Shown here one piece after another: positions 42,108 to 52,844 of a stretch of DNA of 64,000 nucleotides. Source of the DNA: Brevundimonas fluminis (lineage in GTDB: Bacteria; Pseudomonadota; Alphaproteobacteria; Caulobacterales; Caulobacteraceae); contig NZ_RQWJ01000002.1 in assembly GCF_003934285.1 (NCBI RefSeq), positions 496,001 to 560,000 on the forward strand. The letters run 5' to 3'. Below the pieces are notes generated by a model. It did not search any database, was not told the DNA's origin, and saw only the letters and a program-made list of their open reading frames with translations. The position numbers and the translations under genes were made by a program. Every line of letters begins with the position of its first letter. Positions within the stretch are counted from its first letter, which is position 1.

Positions 42108-42659
42108 ATGGCGCGCGCGCAGTTCCAGAAGGGTCAGAAGGTCTGGGTCGAGTGCGTCGGCGCCTGGGCCCAGGTCGAGAAGGTCCAGCCCGTCTGGGCC
42201 AAGGGCTTCGACGAGCCTGTCCGGGTGACCTACGACGTGGGTCTGGGCCGCGAGTTCCTGGCCCACGAGCTGTTGATGCCGGTCGAGGACGCGACCTCGC
42301 ACGGCGGCGAGCACTGGCGCCTGCTGCGCGCGCGGAACAAGTGGCAACAGGCCGAGGACTGTCCCCATCACCCCTTCCCGGGGACCTATCCGGTGGTCGT
42401 CACCGATCCGACGGACTGGGGCGGCTGGCGCGTGCCGGGCGCGGAATATGACCGGGACCCCGACCGGATCGAGCGTCAGGCCCGCCTGATCGCGGCGTCC
42501 CCGGCGCTGGAAAAGCTGGCCCGCGAGCTGCTGGACGCGGTGGTCGAGGCGCCGGACGACGCCCCGCCCGCCATGCAGGAACTGGCCCGCCGCGCCCGTG
42601 ACGTGCTGCGGCCCGTCGATGAGGTGCTGGCTCCGCCGGAGGCCGCGCGCGCGGCCTGA
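42108..42659 (+). CDS. conserved hypothetical protein, 183 residues
   Basis: No signal peptide. The N-terminal 65 residues are beta-rich (FQKGQKVWVECVGAWAQVEKV...RVTYDVGLGREFLAHEL), resembling an SH3/hypermobile-loop fold. A middle part has Cys-His-rich CPHHPFPGTYPVVVTDPTDWGG, and a C-terminal helical part is Ala/Leu-rich. I recognise the pattern only as a lineage-conserved unknown. It follows the CBS gene by 66 bases and precedes the PleC-like kinase on the same strand. Confidence 0.7.
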   Translation: MARAQFQKGQKVWVECVGAWAQVEKVQPVWAKGFDEPVRVTYDVGLGREFLAHELLMPVEDATSHGGEHWRLLRARNKWQQAEDCPHHPFPGTYPVVVTDPTDWGGWRVPGAEYDRDPDRIERQARLIAASPALEKLARELLDAVVEAPDDAPPAMQELARRARDVLRPVDEVLAPPEAARAA

Positions 42660-42740
42660 ACGCGGGCGCTTCTCAGGGTCGACAAGATTCGGCGACGCAG
42701 CCTAGATTCGTCGCTCAGGGCAGTTTGACCGGAGGGCGCT

Positions 42741-44594
<1,854 letters not shown>

Positions 44595-44674
44595 CGCCGC
44601 ATTACCGCACCGTAACTTTCGCCCCCTTGTCGCCCTGATAGGGTCCGGCCGACCCCTTCTCAGGAGCTTCGGCC

Positions 44675-47533
44675 ATGATCCGTCCGCGTCCCATCCGCGC
44701 CGTCCTTCTCACCGCCTCGGCGCTGACGCTGCTGACCGCCGTGCCCGGCGCCGTGCAGGCGCAGGAGGCGGCGATGGCCGTTCCGCCGCTGCAGTACACG
44801 CATCGCGAATTGCCGAACGGACTAGACGTCTACGCCATGCCGGATCCGACCGCGGGCACGGTCACGGTCCAGGTCTGGTACGACGTGGGCGGCAAGGACG
44901 ACCCGGAGGGGCGGTCCGGCTTCGCCCACCTGTTCGAACACATCCTGAGCCGCAAGACGGTCAACATCCCCTACGGACAGATCTCGACCTGGGTCGAGAA
45001 TGCGGGCGGCAGCCGCAACGCCTCCACCGGCCAGGACTTCACCAACTACTACGAGACGGTCCCGCCCGAGTATCTGGAGACCATGCTCTGGACCCACGCC
45101 GAGCGAATGGCGCGGCCCGTGGTCGACCAGGCCGTGTTCGACGCCGAGCGGTCGATCGTGAAGGAGGAATTGCGTCAGCGCGTCTACGCTCCGCCCTATG
45201 GCCGGCTGGGCCGCTTCGTCATCGGCGACAACAGCTTCGACGAGAGCATCTATCGCCGCAGCGTGATCGGCTCGATCGAGGAGCTGGACGCCGCCACCAT
45301 CGACGACGCCCGCGCCTTCCACGAGGCCTATTATCGGCCGGCCACGGCCACCCTCATCGTTTCCGGCAACTTCGATCCCGCCCAACTGGACCGCTGGGTC
45401 GACCAGTATTTCGGCGACATCCCGAATCCGGAGCGGCCGGTTCCGGTGTTCCAGCGCCCGGCCGAGACGCCGCGCACCCAGCCGCGAGATGTGGTGGCCT
45501 ATGCGCCCAACGTGCCGCTGCCCGCGGTGGGTCGCATCTGGCCGGGCGTCGAGGCCACCCATCCGGACGCGGCCGCCCTGGACGTGCTGCAGGGGATTCT
45601 GTCGCGGGGCCAGAACAGCCGCCTGTACCAGCGGCTGGTCTACACCGATCAGGTCGCCACCAGCGCCTCGTTCGGGGCCAACACCATGGAGGAGGACGGG
45701 GTCATCTCCGGCACGGTCATCGTCGCCCAGGGCAAGTCGCTGGAGGACGCCGAGGCCGCGTACGACGCCGTGATCGCCGACATCCGGATGAATCCGGTGA
45801 CCCGGGCCGAGCTGGAGGAGGCCAAGGTCGAGATCATCTCGTCGGAGCTGCGCCAGCGCGAGACGGCTTCGGGCCGGGCCTTCATCCTCGGCCAGGCGCT
45901 GGTCTCCGAGGGCGACGCCGGCGCGCCCGACGCGCGGCTCGCCGCGGTTCAGGCCGTCACGGCCGACGACGTCCTTCGCGTGGCGCGCACCTATCTGCGC
46001 GACGACGCCGTGGTGCGCGTCCGCTATCTCGACGAAAGCCAACGGCCCGAGGGCGTGCCGGAAGACAGCTGGCGCAATCCGGCGCCCGTGCCGACGTTCG
46101 TCACCGTGCCGCCGGCCATCCTGCCGCCCAACGAACTGCTGCCGGAAGGGCAGCGCATGGCGCCGCCGGCGCCGGGCGCGGCCCGGATCGCGGCGACGCC
46201 CGCCGTCGCCGAGCGCACCCTGCCGAACGGGCTTCGGGTCATCGTCGCGAAGTCGACCGACCTGCCGATCATGAACGCGCAGCTGATCATCGGCGGCGGC
46301 GCCTCCGGCGATCCGGAGGGCCGCATCGGTCTGGCCTCGGCCACGGCGAACCTGGCCCGCGAGGGCGCGGGCGGCCGCACGGCGCCCCAGATCGCCGCCT
46401 CGCTGGAATCGCTCGGCGCATTCATCGGCGCGGGGGCCAATCCCGACGTCACGACCGTCAGCCTGTCGGCGCCCATCGCGTCGCTGGACCGGGCCGCGCC
46501 CATCTTCGCCGACGTGGTCCTGCGCCCCGACTTCCCCGCCGCCGAGCTGGAGCGGCAGCGCGCCCGGGCGCTGAACGGCCTGCGCGTGGCGCTGCGCGAT
46601 CCGGCGAACCTGGCCGCGGCGACGCTGAACCGCGTCGTGTTCGCCGGCGCCCCCTACGGCGCGCCCAACTCGGGGACGGCCGAAAGCCTCTCGGCCATGT
46701 CCCGCGACGACGTGGTCGCCCACCACGCCCGCTGGTGGCGTCCGGACAATGCCGCGCTGGTGATCACGGGCGGCATGGAGCCGGACGCCGCCTTCGCCTT
46801 CGCCGAGAGCGCCTTCGGGGGCTGGACGAAGCCTTCGGTCGCCCTTCCGACCATCGACGACCGCGCGGGTCAGGCCACGGCGCCGCGCGTCGTCGTGGTC
46901 GACATGCCCGGCGCGGGCCAGGCCGCCGTCGCCGTCGCCGTCCGCGGGCCGGACCGGTCCGACGCCGACTGGTATCCGGCCTCGATCGCCAACGCCGTCA
47001 TCGGCGGCGGCAGCGGCGGCCATCTGTTCAACGAGGTGCGCGCCAAGCGTGGCCTCAGCTACGGGGCCTATTCCAACCTGGTCACCCGCGTGGACGGCTC
47101 GCTGTTCGCCGCCCAGACCCAGACGAAGAACGAGAGCGCCGCCGAGGTCGTGGAGCTGGTCCTGCTGGAGATCGACCGCCTCACCCGCGAGCCGGTGACC
47201 GATCAGGCCTCCACTGATCGGGAAAGCTTCGTGCTGGGCGGCTTCTCGCGCTCCATCGAGACCACCGGGGGGCTCGGCGGCTTCATCGGCGACACGGTGA
47301 CCCTGGGCCTGCCCCTGTCCGAACTCCAGACCTATCCGGAGCGGTTGCGCGCGGTCGATCCGGCCGCCGTGTCGGCGGTCGCCGGCCGTTGGCTGGGCCG
47401 CGAGCGGGCCTATGTCGTCGTGGTCGGGGACGCCGCGCAGTTCATCGACCCGCTGCGCGCGGCCCACCCCGATCTGGTGGTGACCAAGGCCGAGGACGTC
47501 GACCTGAACGCCGCGGATCTGGGGATCGAATGA
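44675..47533 (+). CDS. M16-family zinc peptidase, two fused M16 halves
   Basis: 952 residues with a signal peptide (cut near VQAQ, residue 29). The N-terminal half is catalytic: inverted zinc motif H85-L-F-E88-H89 and the downstream Glu in RSIVKEELRQRV. The C-terminal half (from about 505) has the same fold (ERTLPNGLRVIVAKSTDLP...) but lacks HxxEH, so it is the structural partner, as in pitrilysin and PqqL. It probably degrades peptides in the periplasm. ATG has a CAGGAG site. Confidence 0.93.
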   Translation: MIRPRPIRAVLLTASALTLLTAVPGAVQAQEAAMAVPPLQYTHRELPNGLDVYAMPDPTAGTVTVQVWYDVGGKDDPEGRSGFAHLFEHILSRKTVNIPYGQISTWVENAGGSRNASTGQDFTNYYETVPPEYLETMLWTHAERMARPVVDQAVFDAERSIVKEELRQRVYAPPYGRLGRFVIGDNSFDESIYRRSVIGSIEELDAATIDDARAFHEAYYRPATATLIVSGNFDPAQLDRWVDQYFGDIPNPERPVPVFQRPAETPRTQPRDVVAYAPNVPLPAVGRIWPGVEATHPDAAALDVLQGILSRGQNSRLYQRLVYTDQVATSASFGANTMEEDGVISGTVIVAQGKSLEDAEAAYDAVIADIRMNPVTRAELEEAKVEIISSELRQRETASGRAFILGQALVSEGDAGAPDARLAAVQAVTADDVLRVARTYLRDDAVVRVRYLDESQRPEGVPEDSWRNPAPVPTFVTVPPAILPPNELLPEGQRMAPPAPGAARIAATPAVAERTLPNGLRVIVAKSTDLPIMNAQLIIGGGASGDPEGRIGLASATANLAREGAGGRTAPQIAASLESLGAFIGAGANPDVTTVSLSAPIASLDRAAPIFADVVLRPDFPAAELERQRARALNGLRVALRDPANLAAATLNRVVFAGAPYGAPNSGTAESLSAMSRDDVVAHHARWWRPDNAALVITGGMEPDAAFAFAESAFGGWTKPSVALPTIDDRAGQATAPRVVVVDMPGAGQAAVAVAVRGPDRSDADWYPASIANAVIGGGSGGHLFNEVRAKRGLSYGAYSNLVTRVDGSLFAAQTQTKNESAAEVVELVLLEIDRLTREPVTDQASTDRESFVLGGFSRSIETTGGLGGFIGDTVTLGLPLSELQTYPERLRAVDPAAVSAVAGRWLGRERAYVVVVGDAAQFIDPLRAAHPDLVVTKAEDVDLNAADLGIE

Positions 47534-47545
47534 TAGGGGAGGGCG

Positions 47546-48217
47546 TCAGCCCTCCCTGAACGCCTTTACCGCGTCGACGGCCGATCGGACGTGGGCGGCG
47601 ATGCCGTCCCACTCGCCGGCCTTCACGGCCGCGTCGGTGATGAGCTTCGAGCCCATGCCGGCCGCGACGATGCCGCTGCCGAACCATCTGGCGATGCTCG
47701 CCGCGTCCGGGTCGACGCCGCCCGTCGGCATGATCTTGGTCCAGGGCATGGGGCCCAGCACCGCCTTGACGAACTCCGGCCCGCCCACGGAGGCGCCGGG
47801 GAAAAGCTTGACGATCTCGCAGCCCAGCTCCTGCGCCTTCAGGATCTCGGTCACCGAGCCGCAGCCCGGGAAATAGGCGGTCATCCGGCGGTTGCAGGTC
47901 CGCGCGACCTCTTCGACCAGTCCCGGGCTGACCACGAAGCGCGCGCCGCGGTTCAGGAAGGTCGCGGCCGTTCCCGCGTCGATCACCGAGCCGATCCCCA
48001 GCACCACGCCGGGGTCGGTCTTCTGCAGCTCGCGGGCGATCTCGGCGAACAGGTCGACGGCGAAGTCGCCGCGGTTGGTGAACTCCACCACCGGCGCCCC
48101 GCCCCGCGCGCAGGCCCGGATCACGTTCAGGCAAACCTCGGGGTCCGCGTGATAGAAGACCGGACACACCCCCTGCGCCTCCAGGGCGGTCAGAACGCTC
48201 AGACGGTCGTGGGGCAT
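47546..48217 (-). CDS. KDPG/KHG-type aldolase family protein
   Basis: 223 residues from the ATG at 48217 (GGAGAC site). Class I aldolase TIM barrel: PVVEFTNRGD holds the Glu general base region, and K137 in EIVKLFPGASVGG is the Schiff-base Lys, then PTGGVD. Related enzymes split 2-keto-3-deoxy-6-phosphogluconate or 4-hydroxy-2-oxoglutarate to pyruvate. The sequence is of the longer Eda-like branch (TNRGDF instead of TLR), so the substrate may be another 2-keto-3-deoxy sugar acid. No edd gene is adjacent. Confidence 0.88.
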   Translation of the reverse strand: MPHDRLSVLTALEAQGVCPVFYHADPEVCLNVIRACARGGAPVVEFTNRGDFAVDLFAEIARELQKTDPGVVLGIGSVIDAGTAATFLNRGARFVVSPGLVEEVARTCNRRMTAYFPGCGSVTEILKAQELGCEIVKLFPGASVGGPEFVKAVLGPMPWTKIMPTGGVDPDAASIARWFGSGIVAAGMGSKLITDAAVKAGEWDGIAAHVRSAVDAVKAFREG

Positions 48218-48365
48218 TCGAAAGTCTCCGTTGGCCCCTTGCTCGACCGACGGTCGTGTGGCGTCAAGTGACGACCTGTTTCGCATAGCCCAAGCCGTTG
48301 TCTCCCAAGGCGGCCCAAGGCATGGTCCATGGGTGTTGCGAGGCCTTCAAAAGGGTTTTGAACGC

Positions 48366-48707
48366 ATGGCCTGGCTCGAGCGGTCCCGCCTTGAGCAGAG
48401 CGCGAGATGGGCTCGCGGCGGAGCGGCGCGAAGGATCGTCGATCTGCTCGGTCGAGACGTCAGGCTGCTGCGCTGGGCGCTCGCCACCCTTCACGCAGTG
48501 CTTTTGGCCGCGCTGCTGGTAGGACTTGCGAGGCCAGACCTCGTGAACGACGCCTTGGGTTGGGCCGTGCAGACCTCGGGCGTCCAGATGCCCGCATTCG
48601 ACTGGCAAGTGAGCTTCTGGGGAGTCTTTCTGCTGACCTTGGTTCACTGGGGGCATCACGTTCTGATCAAGCAGCGAAACCTGCTAAGGGGGGAGGGCAG
48701 GCTTTAG
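48366..48707 (+). CDS. two-helix membrane protein, 113 residues
   Basis: The ATG at 48366 follows AAGGG at 10 bases; an in-frame TTG at 48231 is unlikely. An amphipathic basic N-terminus (ERSRLEQSARWARGGAARR) precedes two membrane helices (about 38-58 and 82-102), then a basic end (KQRNLLRGEGRL). Flanking DNA looks slightly richer in A/T than its neighbours. I recognise no family. It converges on the hydrolase gene with a 4-base overlap. Confidence 0.6.
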   Translation: MAWLERSRLEQSARWARGGAARRIVDLLGRDVRLLRWALATLHAVLLAALLVGLARPDLVNDALGWAVQTSGVQMPAFDWQVSFWGVFLLTLVHWGHHVLIKQRNLLRGEGRL

Positions 48708-49525
48708 AGGCCAGCCATCTCCACCACCCGCCCCACCATCCCGCTCTCCGCATCCCGCAGCGGGTCCAGCACGGTGAAGTGGTTCAGGCCCTTGAGCACC
48801 TCGACTTGCGTCTCCACGCCCCGCGCGCCCCAGAGCGTCGCCATGTCGCGCGACTGGCGAATGAACTCCGCGCTTTCCTCCCCGCCGACCCAGCAATCCA
48901 GCATGGTGCCGCCGGGCGTCGAGCCGTCCGGCACGGGCCAGTTGGTGACGCTCAGCGCGCGGGCCTCCGGCACGTCCAGGCCCAGGGCGACGTTCAGCGA
49001 GGTCGGGATCAGGGGCTCAAGGTCGAACACGCCGCTGATGGCCAGCGCCGCCGACGCGCGACCTTCAGACAGCATGGCCGCCGCCATGTGGCCGCCGGCG
49101 GAGTGGCCGAAGACCATAGGGCGCGCGCCGGTGCGGGTCCGCACCGTCTCCACCGCCGCGCGCGCCTGCATGAGGATGCGCCCCAGGCGCACCGACGGGG
49201 CCAGGTCGTAGGAGGGGAAGGCCACGCTGACGCCCCGGCTCACGAGCGCTGGCGCGATCCAGCTGAACCAGCTGCGGTCCAGCGCCTGCCAGTAGCCGCC
49301 GTGCAGGAAGACGGCGACGGGCGCGCCCTCGCCCGCCTCGAACAGGTCCATCACCTCGCGCGCGCCGGGGCCATAACGCAGCTCGACGGGCGGGGCCGCG
49401 GCCCGCGCCGCCTCACTGTTCGCCTTCCAGCGCAGCATGACCGTCTGGTGGTCCGGCACGCGGGCGCGGTTGTTGTACTCGGCTTCGAGATCGATCGGCT
49501 TGCCGCCCGCCGCGTCGTCCGCCAC
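48704..49525 (-). CDS. alpha/beta hydrolase, arylformamidase-like
   Basis: 273 residues from a GTG at 49525 with a GCGAGG site; no suitable ATG is nearby. EYNNRARVPDHQ near the start and the oxyanion motif VFLHGGYWQALDRS are typical of the kynurenine formamidase (AFMID) group of the hormone-sensitive-lipase-like family. The nucleophile elbow is FGHSAGGHMAAAM and the His is probably in LNHFTVLD. AFMID hydrolyses N-formylkynurenine in tryptophan breakdown; no kyn genes are nearby, so general esterase activity is the safer call. Confidence 0.85.
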   Translation of the reverse strand: MADDAAGGKPIDLEAEYNNRARVPDHQTVMLRWKANSEAARAAAPPVELRYGPGAREVMDLFEAGEGAPVAVFLHGGYWQALDRSWFSWIAPALVSRGVSVAFPSYDLAPSVRLGRILMQARAAVETVRTRTGARPMVFGHSAGGHMAAAMLSEGRASAALAISGVFDLEPLIPTSLNVALGLDVPEARALSVTNWPVPDGSTPGGTMLDCWVGGEESAEFIRQSRDMATLWGARGVETQVEVLKGLNHFTVLDPLRDAESGMVGRVVEMAGL

Positions 49526-49555
49526 TAGAAGCCTCGCACCAAGGGAACCGCCGCC

Positions 49556-49813
49556 ATGATGACCGCCATCTTCGTCTTCATCAAATGCGAGCTGGGTCAC
49601 GCCAACGACGTGGCGGCCGACATCGTGGACGAGGTCGAGCACGTGTCGGAGGTCTATTCCACGTCCGGCCAGTACGACCTGCTGGCCAAGTTCAACCTGC
49701 CGAAGGACCTGGACATCGGCACCTTCGTGACGCGGTCCGTTCAGACGCGCCCGCACATCCGCGACACCTTCACCGTCATCACCTTCTCGCCTTTCCTGCC
49801 CACCCGGGGCTGA
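49556..49813 (+). CDS. stand-alone Lrp/AsnC ligand-binding (RAM) domain protein
   Basis: 85 residues, the whole protein being one AsnC_trans_reg (RAM/ACT-like) domain: MMTAIFVFIKCELGHANDVA ... VYSTSGQYDLLAKFNL ... TFTVITFSPFLP. No DNA-binding helix-turn-helix is present. Such stand-alone domains form decamer rings and may bind amino acids or modulate Lrp partners. ATG pair at 49556/49559; GGAACC site. Confidence 0.9.
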   Translation: MMTAIFVFIKCELGHANDVAADIVDEVEHVSEVYSTSGQYDLLAKFNLPKDLDIGTFVTRSVQTRPHIRDTFTVITFSPFLPTRG

Positions 49814-49908
49814 AGCTGCGGCAACCGCGCAACACCGGCGCCGCTTTCGATCCGGACCCGGAACGCCGCGACTCCCTGCCGCATTTCATCGGTCGAAGGA
49901 GTCGACTC

Positions 49909-50208
49909 ATGCCCGCCGACAAGCCCCGCCTCCATGTCGTGGGGGACGCCGAAATCTACGACCTGATGCGCACCCCCGAGACGACGGCGGACCGCGTCAA
50001 GCGCCTGCAGATGGAAGCCCGGGCTCTGGCGCTGGAGGAGGTCGAGGATCTGGCCCGAACGCTGAAGGCGGCCGCGGAGATCGCCGGCCGCATCGCCCAG
50101 GGCGGCGAAGCCTATCCTGTAGGGGCCCGCGAACTGGCCTCGCGCCTGTCCTCCGACCTGCCCGCCAAGGCCGAAAGCATCCGCGCCATCGCGGCGAAGA
50201 CGCTCTAG
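49909..50208 (+). CDS. conserved hypothetical helical protein, 99 residues
   Basis: ATG at 49909 with an AAGGAG site. A short N-terminal strand region (KPRLHVVGDAEIYDLMRTP) is followed by nearly all-helical sequence with heptad-like spacing (RVKRLQMEARALALEEVEDLARTLKAAAEIAGRIA). Cytosolic. I recognise no named domain. It is convergent with the DUF4126 gene, overlapping its stop by 4 bases. Confidence 0.65.
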   Translation: MPADKPRLHVVGDAEIYDLMRTPETTADRVKRLQMEARALALEEVEDLARTLKAAAEIAGRIAQGGEAYPVGARELASRLSSDLPAKAESIRAIAAKTL

Positions 50209-50852
50209 GCCGGGCGCGCCCGCGCGTCGCGCCAACGCCGCAACCGCCGCGCCAGCCGGAACACCAGCACCGCCAGCACGACCAGCAGCACGGGGATCAG
50301 GATCGGCGCCAGAAACGCCAGGATCACGGTGAAGAAGCTCAGCACGTCCTCGATCAGGCTCAGCACCGGATTGCCCAAGCCGGCCGTCGTGGCGGTCGAC
50401 GCCACCCGAGCCCCGCCCTGCGCGGCATTGAATACAAGCGCCGTCGGCGCGCCGACGATGACGCCGGCCACCGCCGCCGTCGTGGGATCGACGCCGGCGA
50501 ACAGGCCGCCCGCCGCGACCGCCGCCGCGACCGGCCGCGCCACCAGCCCCAACGAATGCAGGGCGTGATCGACGCCGGGGATCTTGTCGCCCACGAACTC
50601 GACCACCGCCGCGACGCCCAGCGCGATCATCGCGGCGTCCGACGTGACCCAGCTCCAGCCGTCGTTCAGCTGCAGGCCGAACAGGTTCAACCGCTCGACC
50701 CCCGCCATCATCAGCAGCGGCAGGAAGGTCCGCAGCCCCGTCGCGGCGGCAAGGCCGAGGCCCAGCAACACGGGCAGCACCCAGGTCACGCCCGCCTGAC
50801 CCCACAGGCCCGTCAGCGTCTCGCGCGCCGCCTCGATCGAAACCCCGTCCAT
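50205..50852 (-). CDS. DUF4126-domain membrane protein
   Basis: 215 residues, about six membrane helices. The DUF4126 pattern is clear: GLGLAAATGLRTFLPLLMMA, VEFVGDKIPGVDHALHSLGLVARP, and the Gly/Ala-rich AGGLFAGVDPTTAAVAGVIVGAPTAL, with a C-terminal helix ending in a basic RLARRLRRWRDARAR tail. The function is unknown; conserved Asp and Lys in the membrane suggest ion or small-solute movement, as inference only. Confidence 0.88.
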   Translation of the reverse strand: MDGVSIEAARETLTGLWGQAGVTWVLPVLLGLGLAAATGLRTFLPLLMMAGVERLNLFGLQLNDGWSWVTSDAAMIALGVAAVVEFVGDKIPGVDHALHSLGLVARPVAAAVAAGGLFAGVDPTTAAVAGVIVGAPTALVFNAAQGGARVASTATTAGLGNPVLSLIEDVLSFFTVILAFLAPILIPVLLVVLAVLVFRLARRLRRWRDARARPA

Positions 50853-50923
50853 GTCGTGTCTCCGGCCCGACGCCTGAACGCGGGCGGCTTCATCCTGATC
50901 CGGTTCAGGAGTATCGTCGAGCC

Positions 50924-51856
50924 ATGCCCGCCGCCCCGCGCGTCCGCGCCGTCGACGTCTTCACGCCCGAACAATGGGCGCCGTTCCAGTCGCGCGCCGG
51001 CTGGGTGGGGCCGCTGCTGGTGGCGCACTGCTGGGGCGTGATCGCGCTGGCCGTCGCCGCGGGCGTCCTCTGGCCCATCCTGATCCCCGTCTGCGTCATG
51101 GTGATCGGCACGCGCCAGCTGGGGCTGGCCATTCTGATGCACGAGGCGGCGCACGGCGGCCTGTCGCCGAGCCGGCGGGTGAACGACTTTCTGGGTCACT
51201 GGCTGTGCGCCGTGCCGGTGGGGGCGAGCCTGGACGCCTATCGCCCCTATCACCTCGCCCATCACAAATACGCTCAGCAGGCCGAGGACCCCGACCTGGT
51301 CCTGTCGGCGCCCTTTCCGGTCACCCGCGCGAGCCTGCGCCGCAAGATCATCCGTGACCTGACGGGGCAGACCTTCTTCAAGCAGCGGGTGCTGTTCGCC
51401 TTCAAGGCGTTCGGCTCACGGCGCGACGCCGACGTGGCCGAGGGCGCAGTGGTCACGGGCAAGTCGGTGGCGCCGTTCCTGTTGGTCAACGCCGCCCTGT
51501 TCGCCGGGACGGCGCTGGCCGGGGTCTGGTGGGCGTGGTTCGCCCTGTGGCTGCTGCCGCTGGCGACCTGGTTCCCGATGGTCACGCGGCTGAGGAACAT
51601 CGCCGAGCACGCCTGCGTCGAGGGCTCGGCCGACGACCCCTTCCGCGCCGCCCGCACCACCCGCGCCTCGTGGTGGGAACGCGCCTTCATCGCCCCCTAC
51701 TGGGTCAATTTCCACGCCGAGCACCACCTGTTCATGCATGTGCCCTGCTGGAAGCTGCCCGGCCTGCATCGTGCCGTGCGGGCGACGGAGCCGGGCCGCC
51801 GAATGGAGGTGGCGCCGGGCTATCTCGCCGTCCTGGAGCAGGCCTCTCGCGGCTGA
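50924..51856 (+). CDS. membrane fatty acid desaturase family protein
   Basis: 310 residues with the three His boxes of acyl-lipid desaturases: HEAAH at 73-77, HLAHH at 110-114 and HAEHH at 264-268, which bind the di-iron centre. Membrane helices lie before box 1 and between boxes 2 and 3. The family adds double bonds to acyl chains or hydroxylates carotenoids and sphingolipids; the exact substrate is not readable. It is divergent from the DUF4126 gene. Confidence 0.9.
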   Translation: MPAAPRVRAVDVFTPEQWAPFQSRAGWVGPLLVAHCWGVIALAVAAGVLWPILIPVCVMVIGTRQLGLAILMHEAAHGGLSPSRRVNDFLGHWLCAVPVGASLDAYRPYHLAHHKYAQQAEDPDLVLSAPFPVTRASLRRKIIRDLTGQTFFKQRVLFAFKAFGSRRDADVAEGAVVTGKSVAPFLLVNAALFAGTALAGVWWAWFALWLLPLATWFPMVTRLRNIAEHACVEGSADDPFRAARTTRASWWERAFIAPYWVNFHAEHHLFMHVPCWKLPGLHRAVRATEPGRRMEVAPGYLAVLEQASRG

Positions 51857-51871
51857 GGGGGCGAACGAAAA

Positions 51872-51897
51872 GGGCGGCCTCCTTGCGGATGCCGCCC
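51872..51897. terminator. terminator between convergent genes
   Basis: GGGCGGC (51872-51878) pairs with GCCGCCC (51891-51897), preceded by AAAA and followed by GTCTTC. It separates the desaturase (+) from the GlsB-type gene (-). Confidence 0.65.
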
Positions 51898-51923
51898 GTC
51901 TTCATTCCCGGTCCTGAGACCGA

Positions 51924-52166
51924 TCAGGCCCGGCGCTTCACCAGACCCAGCAGGAACAGCAGGATGATCGCGCCGATCGTGGCGACGATGGTCGAGCCGA
52001 TCCAGCCGCCCCAGGCGAACCCCAGCGCATTGGCCAGGAAGCCGCCGATGACGGCGCCGACGATGCCGACGATCAGATTGGTCAGCAGGCCGTGGCTGCG
52101 GCCCATGATCTGTTCGGCCAGCCAGCCGGCGATGATGCCGACGATGATCCAGAAGATGATGTTCAT
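51924..52166 (-). CDS. GlsB/YeaQ/YmgE-family stress-response membrane protein
   Basis: 80 residues from the ATG at 52166. Three short hydrophobic segments with glycine-zipper spacing (IIWIIVGIIAGWLAEQI-type start, LIVGIVGAVIGGFLANAL, STIVATIGAIILLFLLGLV). This is the transglycosylase-associated/GlsB family, usually raised under stress. A longer upstream frame to 52385 is not used. The 205 bases to the next gene hold no further gene that I can see. Confidence 0.9.
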   Translation of the reverse strand: MNIIFWIIVGIIAGWLAEQIMGRSHGLLTNLIVGIVGAVIGGFLANALGFAWGGWIGSTIVATIGAIILLFLLGLVKRRA

Positions 52167-52371
52167 GTCGCTCAGTGCTCCCTTCGTGCCAAGCTGACGT
52201 AACAATGCACGGCGGACCTCAGGGTTGCCTTGACCATAAACAACCCCGTTCGGCGGGCGCCTTTCGACGAACGGCGTCACTCTCCCCTCGCGCGATCCCG
52301 GCATGTCCCTTGCCGCGTGGGGGGCGAGCCGTTCCGTTTCGGGACGGTCCGCGAAAGGGGACCTTGGGGCC

Positions 52372-52755
52372 ATGGCCACCGACATCGATCTTCACCTCGG
52401 CCGCCGACTGCGCCGGCGCCGCCGTCTTCTGGGTCTGACCCAGCAGCAGCTCGCCGCCCAGGTCGGCATCCGCTTCCAGCAGATCCAGAAGTACGAATGC
52501 GGCGCCAACCGCATCTCCGCCGCCCGCCTGTGGCAGCTGTCGGAGGCCCTTGAGGCCCCGGTGAGCTATTTCTACGACGGTCTGACCGAGGCGCTGGAGC
52601 GCCGCGAAGTCGCCCAGACCAACCACGGCGGCGAGATGTACTCCCGCAAGGAGACGCTGGACCTCATCCAGGCCTACTACCAGCTGGACGAGAAGCCGCG
52701 CCGTCGCCTGCTGGACCTGGCCAAGTCGCTGCACGTCGAGGGCGACGCCGCCTGA
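52372..52755 (+). CDS. XRE-family transcriptional regulator, alphaproteobacterial type
   Basis: 127 residues from the ATG at 52372. The helix-turn-helix LTQQQLAAQVGIRFQQIQKYECGANRIS at about 22-49 is of the kind common in alphaproteobacteria (FQQxQKYExGxNR). A linker (SALEAPVSYFYDGL) and a C-terminal helical part (TLDLIQAYYQLDEKPRRRLLDLAKSL) follow. Relatives control development, stalk or symbiosis genes. Target unknown. Confidence 0.9.
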   Translation: MATDIDLHLGRRLRRRRRLLGLTQQQLAAQVGIRFQQIQKYECGANRISAARLWQLSEALEAPVSYFYDGLTEALERREVAQTNHGGEMYSRKETLDLIQAYYQLDEKPRRRLLDLAKSLHVEGDAA

Positions 52756-52844
52756 GGCAGGTTCAGGCGTCAGGGGCAGGTGGTAGGGCAGTATTGATCC
52801 GAGCCCGCTTCCCTACCCCTGCGCCTATCCCTAAAGCCTCCGGG

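Noticed and set aside
48231..48365. Longer form of the 113-residue membrane protein from a TTG
   Set aside because: No ribosome site, sits directly against the divergent aldolase start, and the added residues look random.
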